This document shows, one piece after another, positions 32,685-40,468 of a DNA stretch of 64,000 nt. Every line of letters starts with the position of its first letter. Within the stretch, counting starts at the first letter, position 1. A program made the position numbers and the translations under genes. The notes under the pieces were generated by a model. It was not told the origin of the DNA. It saw only the letters and a list, made by a program, of their open reading frames with translations, and searched no databases. The DNA comes from Ga0077527 sp964433345 (GTDB lineage: Bacteria; Pseudomonadota; Gammaproteobacteria; Burkholderiales; SG8-41): the NCBI GenBank assembly GCA_964433345.1, contig CAYSQJ010000008.1:62001-126000 (forward strand), given 5' to 3'.

Positions 32685-32712
32685 AAAAAGCGCCCCGCTG
32701 CATGCGGGGCGC
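32685..32712 (-). terminator. Intrinsic terminator/attenuator between gltA and odhA
   Basis: On the minus strand GCGCCCCGC and GCGGGGCGC form a perfect 9-bp stem with a five-base loop, followed by TTTTT. It lies in the 54-base gap after gltA and about 15 bases before the odhA start, so it probably lowers read-through from the sdh-gltA transcript or acts as an attenuator. Confidence 0.8.
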
Positions 32713-32724
32713 CGGCTTCTTTCT

Positions 32725-34023
32725 TTACTTGCGCTTGCCCATTGCCACGAAATCACGCTTCTTGGCGCCGGTGAACAGCTGGCGCGGGCGGCCGATCTTC
32801 TGGTCCGTGTCCGCAATCAGCTCTTTCCACTGTGCGATCCAGCCGACGGTACGCGCCAGCGCGAAGATCGCGGTATACATGCTGACCGGGATGCCCAGTG
32901 CCTTGTAGACGATGCCCGAATAGAAATCGACGTTCGGGTAGAGCTTCCGCTTGATGAAGTAATCGTCCTCCAGCGCGATCTTCTCCAGCGCCATTGCCAG
33001 CTTGATCAGCTTGTTGTCCTTCATGTCCAGCTCTTCCAGCACCTCGTGACAGGTGCGCTGGATGATTTTCGCGCGCGGATCGTAGTTCTTGTAGACACGG
33101 TGACCGAAGCCCATCAGCATCGCGTGGCCGTCCTTCTCCTTGACGCGCTTGATGAAGGCGGGGATGTTTTTCACGTCACCGATCTCGTCGAGCATCTTCA
33201 GCACCGCCTCGTTGGCGCCGCCGTGAGCCGGACCCCAGAGGCTGGCAATACCGGCCGAAATGCAGGCAAAGGGATTGGCGCCGGTCGAGCCGGCGAGGCG
33301 CACGGTCGATGTCGAGGCATTCTGCTCATGGTCGGCATGCAGGATCAGGATGCGGTCCATCGCGCGCGAGATCACCGGGTTCGGCTTGTATTCCTCGCAG
33401 GGCGTGGCGAACATCATGTGCAGGAAATTCTCGGTGTACGACAGTTCATTCCTCGGATACACGAAAGGCTGGCCCATGTTGTACTTGTAGGCCATCGCGG
33501 TGATCGTCGGCAGCTTCGCAATCAGGCGGAATGCCGAAATCTCGCGGCTGCGCTCGTCATAGATGTTGATCGAGTCGTGATAGAAGGCGGACAGCGCCCC
33601 GACCACACCGCAAAGCACCGCCATCGGATGTGCGTCGCGGCGGAAACCGCGGAAGAAGAAGGACATCTGATCGTGCACCATCGTGTGCTTGGTGACGATG
33701 TCGTCGAACTCGACCTTCTGCTGCTTGTTCGGCAGTTCGCCGTTGAGAATCAGGTACGCGACCTCGAGGAAATCGCATTTCTCCGCGAGCTGCTCGATCG
33801 GATAGCCGCGGTACAGCAGCACGCCTTCGTCGCCGTCGATGTAGGTGATGTTCGAGCGGCAGCTTGCCGTCGACATGAACCCCGGGTCATAGGTGAACTT
33901 GCCGGTCTTGGCATAAAGGCTGCGCACGTCGATGACGTCGGGACCTATCGTGCCCCCGAAAATCGGGAAATCCACCGAGGGGGTGCCATCGCTGAATGAC
34001 AGGGTTGCCAGCTTTTCCTTCAT
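32725..34023 (-). CDS. gltA: Citrate synthase
   Basis: 432 residues from ATG at 34023 after GGAGAGAG. This is the large hexameric, NADH-sensitive Gram-negative type with N-terminal beta domain (TLSFSDGTPSVDFPIFGGTIG). Catalytic His regions ILHADHEQNAST and WGPAHGGANEAV, plus MGFGHRVYKNYDPRA with the following Asp, are intact. It condenses oxaloacetate and acetyl-CoA. It lies between sdhE and odhA, the usual betaproteobacterial order. Confidence 0.97.
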   Translation of the reverse strand: MKEKLATLSFSDGTPSVDFPIFGGTIGPDVIDVRSLYAKTGKFTYDPGFMSTASCRSNITYIDGDEGVLLYRGYPIEQLAEKCDFLEVAYLILNGELPNKQQKVEFDDIVTKHTMVHDQMSFFFRGFRRDAHPMAVLCGVVGALSAFYHDSINIYDERSREISAFRLIAKLPTITAMAYKYNMGQPFVYPRNELSYTENFLHMMFATPCEEYKPNPVISRAMDRILILHADHEQNASTSTVRLAGSTGANPFACISAGIASLWGPAHGGANEAVLKMLDEIGDVKNIPAFIKRVKEKDGHAMLMGFGHRVYKNYDPRAKIIQRTCHEVLEELDMKDNKLIKLAMALEKIALEDDYFIKRKLYPNVDFYSGIVYKALGIPVSMYTAIFALARTVGWIAQWKELIADTDQKIGRPRQLFTGAKKRDFVAMGKRK

Positions 34024-34092
34024 AACTCTCTCCGTAAGTTCGATTGCTCGTGTTCTTGGCCGCAGGTGAAGCTCAGCTCCTGCCACCGCGTT

Positions 34093-34323
34093 TCACCGCT
34101 GCTGCAACTGCCGGACCAGAGCCGCGTATTGCGCTGGCGGCTCCTCCTGCTCCATGACCCAAGCCAGCAGGCGGGTGTCATTTTCGGCCAGAAAGGCCTT
34201 GAACACACCCAGCTGCCCGGGGGACAGGTTTTCCAGCTCGGTCTCGACGAACCGGTTCAGCACCAGGTCCAGTTCAAGCATGCCGCGCCGGCACTGCCAG
34301 CGGATACGGTCCAGGTCTCCCAT
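34093..34323 (-). CDS. sdhE: Succinate dehydrogenase flavinylation factor SdhE
   Basis: 76 residues from ATG at 34323. RIRWQCRRGMLELDLVL contains the RGxxE motif needed for covalent FAD attachment to SdhA, and the C-terminal half AENDTRLLAWVMEQEEPP completes the small helical fold (YgfY/Sdh5 family). It is 13 bases downstream of sdhB and plainly serves the adjacent sdh operon. Confidence 0.95.
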   Translation of the reverse strand: MGDLDRIRWQCRRGMLELDLVLNRFVETELENLSPGQLGVFKAFLAENDTRLLAWVMEQEEPPAQYAALVRQLQQR

Positions 34324-34336
34324 ATCCGCCCCTCCC

Positions 34337-35032
34337 CTACACTGTGCGCTTGACGAGCTGATCCTTGATCTTGCCGATCGCCTTCGTCGGATTGAGACCT
34401 TTCGGGCAGACATCCACGCAATTCATGATCGAATGGCAGCGGAACAGCCGGTACGGGTCTTCAAGGTTGTCCAGACGCTCGTTGGTTGCCTGGTCCCGGG
34501 TATCCGCGATGAAGCGGTAGGCCTGCAACAGGCCGGCCGGGCCGACAAACTTGTCCGGATTCCACCAGAACGAGGGGCAGGATGTCGAACAGCAGGCGCA
34601 AAGTATGCACTCGTAGAGACCGTTGAGCTCCTCGCGATCCTCCGGCGACTGCAGGCGTTCCGTTTCGGGACGCGGCGTGTCGTTGATCACGTACGGCGTA
34701 ACCGAGTGGTACTGCTTGAAGAACTGCGACATGTCGACGATCAGGTCGCGGATCACCGGCAGCCCGGGCAGCGGGCGGATCACCACCGGCTCCTTGAGGT
34801 CGGCAATCTTGGTGATGCAGGCGAGCCCGTTCTTGCCGTTGATGTTCATCGCGTCCGAGCCGCAGACCCCTTCTCGGCAGGAGCGGCGGAATGCAAAGGT
34901 GTCGTCAACCGATTTCAGGCGCACCAGAGCGTCGAGCAGCATGCGATCGGTCGGCTCCAGCTCGATGTCGTAATCCTGCATGTACGGCTGTGCATCGACG
35001 TCCGGGTTGTAGCGGTAGATGGAAAGGCGCAT
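34337..35032 (-). CDS. sdhB: Succinate dehydrogenase iron-sulfur subunit
   Basis: 231 residues. The [2Fe-2S] ligands are in CREGVCGSDAMNINGKNGLAC (quoted span 21, cysteines at its ends: CREGVCGSD and GLAC), the [4Fe-4S] and [3Fe-4S] ligands in CILCACCSTSCPSFW, CHSIMNC and CVDVCPKGLNP. It carries electrons from SdhA flavin to the quinone site. It is translated 31 bases after sdhA. Confidence 0.96.
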   Translation of the reverse strand: MRLSIYRYNPDVDAQPYMQDYDIELEPTDRMLLDALVRLKSVDDTFAFRRSCREGVCGSDAMNINGKNGLACITKIADLKEPVVIRPLPGLPVIRDLIVDMSQFFKQYHSVTPYVINDTPRPETERLQSPEDREELNGLYECILCACCSTSCPSFWWNPDKFVGPAGLLQAYRFIADTRDQATNERLDNLEDPYRLFRCHSIMNCVDVCPKGLNPTKAIGKIKDQLVKRTV

Positions 35033-35063
35033 TTCTGTTCCCTGTTCAGATCATCGGGCCGGA

Positions 35064-36824
35064 TCAATAGACCCGGGCCTTGGGCTCGAAGGACTCGACC
35101 GTCAGCGGCTTGAGGTTCACGGGACGGTACTCGAGGCGGTTGCCATCCTTGTACCAGAACGTGTGTTTCATCCACTGCGCGTCGTCACGGTTGGGGAAAT
35201 CGCTGCGGTCGTGCGCGCCGCGGGATTCCTGTCTCGCATGCGCCGAAACCATGGTCGACATTGCGACCTCGACCAGGTTTTCCAGTTCCAGCGCCTCGAC
35301 ACGGGCCGTGTTGAACACTTTGCTCTTGTCCTTGAAATAGAGCCTGCCGGAACGTTCCGCGACTTCGGTAATCTTGCGCACGCCTTCCGCAAGGCTGTCC
35401 GGAAAGCGGAACACCCCGCAGTGCAGCTGCATCGTGCGCCGCAACTCGGCGCCGACCTCGTGTACGCTCTCCCCGGACTTCGCCGAGTCGAGCCGCGCCA
35501 GCCGGGCCAGCGAGCGATCGGCGGCATCCTTCGGCAGATCCTGGTGCGCGATGGCATCCGCCTTGAGGTCATTCACCACCTGCTCACCCGAAGCCTTGCC
35601 GAACACCAGCAGGTCGAGCAGCGAGTTGGTGCCGAGGCGGTTCGCGCCGTGCACCGACACACAGGCGCATTCGCCGGCTGCGTAAAGCCCCTTGACGATC
35701 GTGCCGCCGGAATGACCGGCCAGGACCTGACCGTGCATATTGGTCGGGATGCCGCCCATCTGGTAATGGCAGGTCGGCACCACCGGGATCGGGTCCTTCG
35801 CAGGATCGACATTGGCGAATTTCTTGGCAATCTCGCGGATCCCGGGCAATCGCTTGTCGATGACATCGGCACCGAGGTGGTCAAGCTTGAGCAGGATGTG
35901 GTCGGCGTCCTTGCCGGCGCCGCGGCCTTCCTTGATTTCGGTGGCCATCGCACGCGCCACCACGTCGCGGCTCGCGAGGTCCTTCACCGTCGGCGCATAA
36001 CGCTCCATGAAGCGCTCGCCGTTCTTGTTCAGCAGGAATCCGCCCTCGCCGCGCACGCCCTCGGTGATCAGCACGCCCGCTCCGGCAACACCGGTCGGGT
36101 GGAACTGCCAGAACTCCATGTCCTCCAGCGGAATGCCGGCGCGCGCCGCCATGCCCAGGCCGTCGCCGGTGTTGATGAAAGCGTTGGTGCTCGCGGCATA
36201 GATGCGCCCAGCGCCGCCGGTGGCGAGCAGCGTCGCCTTGGCGTGAAGGATGCAGACTTCGCCGGTTTCCATTTCCATCGCCACCACGCCGAGCACATCC
36301 CCGGCCTGGTTGCGTACCAGGTCGAGCGCCATCCACTCGACGAAGAACTGCGTCTTCGCCCGCACGTTGCGCTGGTACAGCGTATGCAGCATCGCGTGGC
36401 CGGTACGGTCGGCCGCGGCGCAGGCGCGCTTTACCGCACGCTCGCCGTAGTTGCTGGTATGGCCGCCGAAGGGACGCTGGTAGATCTTGCCGTTGTCGAG
36501 GCGGTCGAAGGGCATGCCGTAGTGCTCGAGCTCGATCACCGCTTCGTTGGCCTTGCGGCACATGAATTCGATCGCATCCTGGTCTCCGAGGTAGTCGGAG
36601 CCCTTGACGGTGTCATACATGTGCCAGTGCCAGTTGTCCGGCTCCTCATTGCCCAGCGAGGCGGACACCCCGCCCTGCGCCGCGACAGTATGCGAGCGCG
36701 TCGGAAACACCTTGGACAGCACCGCCACGCGCAGGTTGGCTTCGGCGAGCTGCAGTGCCGCGCGCAGGCCCGAACCGCCGGCGCCGACGACCACGGCATC
36801 AAATTGTCTGGTTGTAATTGCCAT
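35064..36824 (-). CDS. sdhA: Succinate dehydrogenase flavoprotein subunit
   Basis: 586 residues. FAD site VVVGAGGSGLRAALQLAEA, the covalent-FAD His in RSHTVAAQGG, substrate residues in FHPTGVAGAGVLITEGVRGEGG (active loop) and the late catalytic Arg region NRLGTNSLLDLLVFG are intact. It oxidises succinate to fumarate on the cytoplasmic face of the inner membrane. It follows sdhD with a three-base gap. Confidence 0.97.
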   Translation of the reverse strand: MAITTRQFDAVVVGAGGSGLRAALQLAEANLRVAVLSKVFPTRSHTVAAQGGVSASLGNEEPDNWHWHMYDTVKGSDYLGDQDAIEFMCRKANEAVIELEHYGMPFDRLDNGKIYQRPFGGHTSNYGERAVKRACAAADRTGHAMLHTLYQRNVRAKTQFFVEWMALDLVRNQAGDVLGVVAMEMETGEVCILHAKATLLATGGAGRIYAASTNAFINTGDGLGMAARAGIPLEDMEFWQFHPTGVAGAGVLITEGVRGEGGFLLNKNGERFMERYAPTVKDLASRDVVARAMATEIKEGRGAGKDADHILLKLDHLGADVIDKRLPGIREIAKKFANVDPAKDPIPVVPTCHYQMGGIPTNMHGQVLAGHSGGTIVKGLYAAGECACVSVHGANRLGTNSLLDLLVFGKASGEQVVNDLKADAIAHQDLPKDAADRSLARLARLDSAKSGESVHEVGAELRRTMQLHCGVFRFPDSLAEGVRKITEVAERSGRLYFKDKSKVFNTARVEALELENLVEVAMSTMVSAHARQESRGAHDRSDFPNRDDAQWMKHTFWYKDGNRLEYRPVNLKPLTVESFEPKARVY

Positions 36825-36827
36825 TGC

Positions 36828-37175
36828 TTATTTGCCCCACAGAATCTGCACCGCCCATGCGCCGTAGGCGATCAGGGCGAGAATCACCACCACATAAAGC
36901 GTCAGCCGGACACCGGCATCCTTGATGTAGTCCATGAAAATGTTACGCACGCCAACCCATGCGTGGTACAGCAGCGCAACGAGAAAGACCACCGTCGCGT
37001 AGCGCATCAGGTCGAGCTGCCACAGCGCCTTCCAGTGCCAATAATCGAATTTCGGCAGCATCACCAGCGCCAGCAGCACCAGCAGCGTGTAGGCAATCAT
37101 CACCACCGCGGTGGCGCGCTGCGCTATCCAGTCGCGCAGGCCGTAATGGGCCCCGACCACTTGGCGGCTCACCAT
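36828..37175 (-). CDS. sdhD: Succinate dehydrogenase membrane anchor subunit
   Basis: 115 residues with three membrane segments (about residues 22-41, 58-78 and 90-112). YHAWVGVRNIFMDYIKD carries the heme/quinone-site His and the conserved Asp-Tyr pair. It anchors SdhAB with SdhC. Its start overlaps the end of sdhC by seven bases, so translation is coupled. Confidence 0.94.
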   Translation of the reverse strand: MVSRQVVGAHYGLRDWIAQRATAVVMIAYTLLVLLALVMLPKFDYWHWKALWQLDLMRYATVVFLVALLYHAWVGVRNIFMDYIKDAGVRLTLYVVVILALIAYGAWAVQILWGK

Positions 37176-37555
37176 AGCGCCACCCCCACGGCCAGCGTCA
37201 GCACAATGCCTGCGACCAGCACGATCATGCTGGTCAGCCGCGCGGTCTCCAGTTCAACACCCAGGTGCAGGTCGAGGAACAGGTGGCGGAAGCCGGCGAG
37301 CAGGTGGTGCAGATAGCCCCAGAGCAGGCCCAGCAGCACGATTTTCATCAGCGGATTGCCGACCACCGACTGGAACGCGGCAAAGGAAGCCTGCGACTCA
37401 AGAGTCGACTGGAACAGCCACAGCAGCAGCGGAAGAGCCAGGAACAGGACTGCTCCGCTGACACGGTGCATGATGGATATGAGGGCCGGCACAGGCAGCC
37501 GGATCTGCATCAGATTCAGATGCTTGGGGCGGGGTTTGGCAACTGTCGATGACAC
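37169..37555 (-). CDS. sdhC: Succinate dehydrogenase cytochrome b556 subunit
   Basis: 128 residues from a GTG at 37555, chosen because AAGGAG lies six bases upstream; the open frame goes on to 37627 but without a better site. MHRVSGAVLFLALPLLLWL is the SdhC signature and HHLLAGFRHLFLDLH holds the heme ligand His. Three membrane segments. First gene of the sdhCDAB-sdhE-gltA run. Confidence 0.93.
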   Translation of the reverse strand: MSSTVAKPRPKHLNLMQIRLPVPALISIMHRVSGAVLFLALPLLLWLFQSTLESQASFAAFQSVVGNPLMKIVLLGLLWGYLHHLLAGFRHLFLDLHLGVELETARLTSMIVLVAGIVLTLAVGVALW

Positions 37556-38098
37556 GCGCTCTCCTTGATTGCGGGTTTGTTTCAACTTGCCGGCCGGCTG
37601 GCAGATGCCTGGAAACCGGTGCCGCAAATCCGTGTTTCCCGATCCGCCACAAGGGCCGCGATGCTGCGCTGCACGCGCCGGACATCAGTTGAGAGTTTTT
37701 AGCACCAGTGAAATCAGGTTAAGGCTTCAATTAAACGCATGAAATACTACCAGCTTTCATGATTCGACGGAACGCCGCACAGCGCCATTCATCAGTAAAA
37801 ACCGTTCATGTGAGACGCTCGCGTTGACGTGCGCGTAAAGCGCGCCGCCAGCGGCGTTCCACATGCCGTCATGCAATGCCGCAATGTCCAAGCCCGAAAC
37901 GTAAACACGTCCACCGCAACAACAGCGCCTGTTGCGGCGAAGCGTATCGAAACAGGCTTGTCGTGGACGCCGTGTTGACCGTAATTCCTGCCGTTGGCTA
38001 TCATCGGATGGCTATTCCGGTGCCGGCCGTGCAGCAGTCCATGCATGCGAGAGCGCCGCGCCCCTCCCTAAAAACCAAGGAAATTCAGGAGCTTCCAG
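37556..38098. other. Divergent regulatory interval between sdhC and mdh, no gene
   Basis: The 543 bases contain no supported ORF; in particular no GntR-type regulator gene, which some relatives have here. An A/T-rich patch at about 37690-37760 may hold the sdh promoter (TTGAAG is visible on the minus strand near 37725-37730 but no matching -10 at the usual spacing). The mdh promoter is at 37975-38004. Short GC-rich palindromes such as GCGCGC occur near 37830-37860. Confidence 0.6.
37975..38004 (+). promoter_or_regulatory. Sigma70-type promoter for mdh
   Basis: TTGACC (37975-37980) and TATCAT (37999-38004) are separated by 18 bases, each one mismatch from consensus. A start near 38011 would leave a leader of about 88 bases before the mdh ATG. 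Confidence 0.6.
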
Positions 38099-39088
38099 AT
38101 GAAACAACCCATGCGCGTAGCGGTCACGGGCGCCGCTGGCCAGATTGGCTACAGCCTGCTGTTCCGCATTGCCAGCGGCGAAATGCTCGGCAAGGACCAG
38201 CCGGTCATTCTCCAGATGCTGGAGATTCCGGATGAACGCGCACAGAAGGCGCTCAAGGGCGTCATGATGGAGCTCGACGATTGCGCATTCCCCCTGCTGC
38301 ACGGCATGGTTGCAGCCTCGGATCCGATGACCGCCTTCGCAGACGCGGATGTTGCCCTGCTGGTCGGCGCCCGTCCGCGCGGCCCCGGCATGGAGCGCAA
38401 GGACCTGCTCGAAGCCAACGGCAAGATCTTTGCACCCCAGGGCAAGGCCCTGTCGGAAGTCGCCAAGCGCAGCGTCAAGGTGCTGGTCGTCGGCAACCCC
38501 GCCAACACCAACTGCCTGATCGCGATGAACAACGCACCGAACCTGAAGCCCGAGAACTTCTCGGCCATGATGCGCCTCGACCACAATCGCGCGCTGACCC
38601 AGGTCGCCCAGAAAATCGGCAAACAAGTCACCGACATCAAGAAAATGGCGGTCTGGGGCAATCATTCCGCCACCCAGTACCCCGACATCTTCCACGCCAC
38701 CTGCGGCGGCAAGAAAGTATGGCCGATGATCCGCGACAAGGCCTGGCTGGAGAACGATTTCATCCCGACCATCCAGAAGCGCGGCGCGGCGATCATCGAC
38801 GCCCGTGGCCTGTCCTCGGCCGCCAGCGCCGCCAACGCGGCGATCGACCATGTCCGTGACTGGGTGCATGGCACCCGCGCCGGAAACTGGGTCAGCATGG
38901 GCATCCCCTCGGACGGCAGCTACGGCATCCCCCAGGGCATGATTTACGGCTTCCCGGTGACCTGCAAGGACGGCAAGTACAGCATTGTCCAGGGACTCAA
39001 GCAGAGCAGTTTCAGCGAAGCCCGCATGCAGGCAACGCTGAAGGAACTGCAGGAGGAGCGCGACTCCATTCGCGACCTGCTCGCCTGA
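38099..39088 (+). CDS. mdh: Malate dehydrogenase
   Basis: 329 residues, the longer cytosolic-type MDH group used by many betaproteobacteria. NAD site VTGAAGQIGYSLLFRIA, GNPANTNCLIAM, RLDHNRA and the catalytic His in WGNHSATQYPD are intact; the Arg pair in the GARPRGPGMERKDLL loop binds malate. It oxidises malate to oxaloacetate in the cytoplasm. AGGAG lies eight bases before the ATG. A terminator follows. Confidence 0.96.
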   Translation: MKQPMRVAVTGAAGQIGYSLLFRIASGEMLGKDQPVILQMLEIPDERAQKALKGVMMELDDCAFPLLHGMVAASDPMTAFADADVALLVGARPRGPGMERKDLLEANGKIFAPQGKALSEVAKRSVKVLVVGNPANTNCLIAMNNAPNLKPENFSAMMRLDHNRALTQVAQKIGKQVTDIKKMAVWGNHSATQYPDIFHATCGGKKVWPMIRDKAWLENDFIPTIQKRGAAIIDARGLSSAASAANAAIDHVRDWVHGTRAGNWVSMGIPSDGSYGIPQGMIYGFPVTCKDGKYSIVQGLKQSSFSEARMQATLKELQEERDSIRDLLA

Positions 39089-39108
39089 ACGGAGCTCGCC
39101 GAATCCGG

Positions 39109-39147
39109 AAAAAACGGACCCTGCACCACGCAGCGTCCGTTTTTTTT
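39109..39147 (+). terminator. Intrinsic terminator after mdh
   Basis: AAAAAACGGAC pairs with GTCCGTTTTTT around an inner CTGCACCACGCAG hairpin, ending in eight T. It sits about 20 bases after the mdh stop and before prpC. Confidence 0.85.
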
Positions 39148-39178
39148 CGACTTGAGCATTGAAAACGAGGAACTGCAA

Positions 39179-40333
39179 ATGACCGAGAAAACAGCTGCCG
39201 CCGGCATCAAGCCCAAAAAATCCGTTGCGCTGTCCGGTGTCGCGGCAGGCACCACGGCGCTGTGCACCGTGGGCCGCAGCGGCAACGACCTGCATTACCG
39301 CGGCTACGACATCCTCGACATCGCCGAGACCTGCGAATTCGAGGAGATCGCCCACCTGCTGGTGCACGGCAAGCTGCCCAACGCTGCCGAGCTGCGCGGC
39401 TACAAAGCCAAGCTGAAGTCGCTGCGCGGCCTGCCCACAGTGGTACGCAATGTGCTCGAGCAGTTGCCGCCCGGCGCGCATCCAATGGACGTCATGCGCA
39501 CCGGTTGCTCGGCACTGGGCGCCGCGCTGCCCGAGCGCGAGGACCACAACATCCCCGGCGCGCGCGACATCGCCGACCGCCTGATGGCTTCCTTCGGCTC
39601 GATGCTGCTCTACTGGCACCACTACGCGACCAACGGCCGCCGCATAGAGGTCGAGACCGACGACGATTCGATCGGCGGGCATTTCCTGCACCTGCTGCAC
39701 GGCAAACCCGCCTCCGAATCCTGGGTGCGCGCGATGCACACCTCTCTCAACCTCTACGCCGAGCACGAATACAACGCCTCGACCTTCACCTGCCGCGTCA
39801 TCGCCGGAACCGGCTCCGACATCCATTCGGCGATCACCGGCGGCATCGGTGCGCTGCGCGGCCCCAAGCATGGCGGTGCCAACGAGGTCGGCTTCGAGGT
39901 GATGAACCGCTACGAGACGCCGGATGACGCCGAGAACGATATCGTCACCCGGCTGTTCAACAAGGAGGTCGTCATCGGCTTCGGCCACCCGGTCTACACC
40001 ATCGCTGATCCTCGGAACAAGATCATCAAGGAAGTCGCGCGCCGGCTGTCGAAGGAAGCCGGCGACATGAGGATGTTCGACGTCGCCGAACGCATCGAGA
40101 CGGTGATGATGCGCGAGAAGAAAATGTTCGCCAACCTCGACTGGTACTCGGCGGTGTCCTATCACCGCATGGGCGTGCCGACGCCGATGTTCACGCCGCT
40201 GTTCATCATTTCCCGCACCAGCGGCTGGTCGGCGCATGTCATCGAGCAGCGCATTGACAACAAGATCATCCGCCCGACGGCGGTCTACACAGGCCCCGAG
40301 AATCGGGCTTTCGTACCGCTGTCGAAGCGCTGA
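39179..40333 (+). CDS. prpC: 2-Methylcitrate synthase (citrate synthase family)
   Basis: 384 residues from ATG at 39179, the PrpC length and well short of GltA. ALSGVAAGTTALCTVGRSGNDLHYRGYDI is the PrpC-type start (ALSGVAAGTTALCTVG shown by its core), with catalytic regions NLYAEHEYNASTF, GPKHGGANEVGFE and IGFGHPVYTIADPRN. It condenses propionyl-CoA with oxaloacetate, with some citrate synthase activity expected. It precedes prpD; prpB is absent. A TTG at 39152 is a weaker alternative start. Confidence 0.9.
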   Translation: MTEKTAAAGIKPKKSVALSGVAAGTTALCTVGRSGNDLHYRGYDILDIAETCEFEEIAHLLVHGKLPNAAELRGYKAKLKSLRGLPTVVRNVLEQLPPGAHPMDVMRTGCSALGAALPEREDHNIPGARDIADRLMASFGSMLLYWHHYATNGRRIEVETDDDSIGGHFLHLLHGKPASESWVRAMHTSLNLYAEHEYNASTFTCRVIAGTGSDIHSAITGGIGALRGPKHGGANEVGFEVMNRYETPDDAENDIVTRLFNKEVVIGFGHPVYTIADPRNKIIKEVARRLSKEAGDMRMFDVAERIETVMMREKKMFANLDWYSAVSYHRMGVPTPMFTPLFIISRTSGWSAHVIEQRIDNKIIRPTAVYTGPENRAFVPLSKR

Positions 40334-40353
40334 AAAACCGGATCAAAACCTTT

Positions 40354-40433
40354 GCCACAGAGGTCACAGAGAACACAGAGAAAATCCGATGCCCGATTTT
40401 GAAGTCCTCTGTGCTCTCTGTGCCCTCTGTGGC
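40354..40433. repeat. Long inverted repeat with 27-base arms between prpC and prpD
   Basis: GCCACAGAGG...ACACAGAG (40354-40380) is mirrored by CTCTGTG...CCTCTGTGGC (40407-40433) with two mismatches and a 26-base centre. The arms are built of CACAGAG repeats, a pattern I remember as dispersed between genes in many proteobacteria. In the transcript it would form a strong hairpin between prpC and prpD, without a T-tract. Confidence 0.75.
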
Positions 40434-40468
40434 TAAACGCCTTTAAGCCTTTAATCAGGATTCTCACC

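Noticed and set aside
29776..37316. Very long plus-strand frames opposite odhA and sdhA (643 and 765 codons)
   Set aside because: The minus-strand genes carry complete catalytic motifs in the same place; the plus-strand translations are low-complexity shadows.
37681..37760. A sigma70 promoter for sdhC on the minus strand
   Set aside because: TTGAAG is visible but no acceptable -10 at 16-18 bases; not listed as a promoter.
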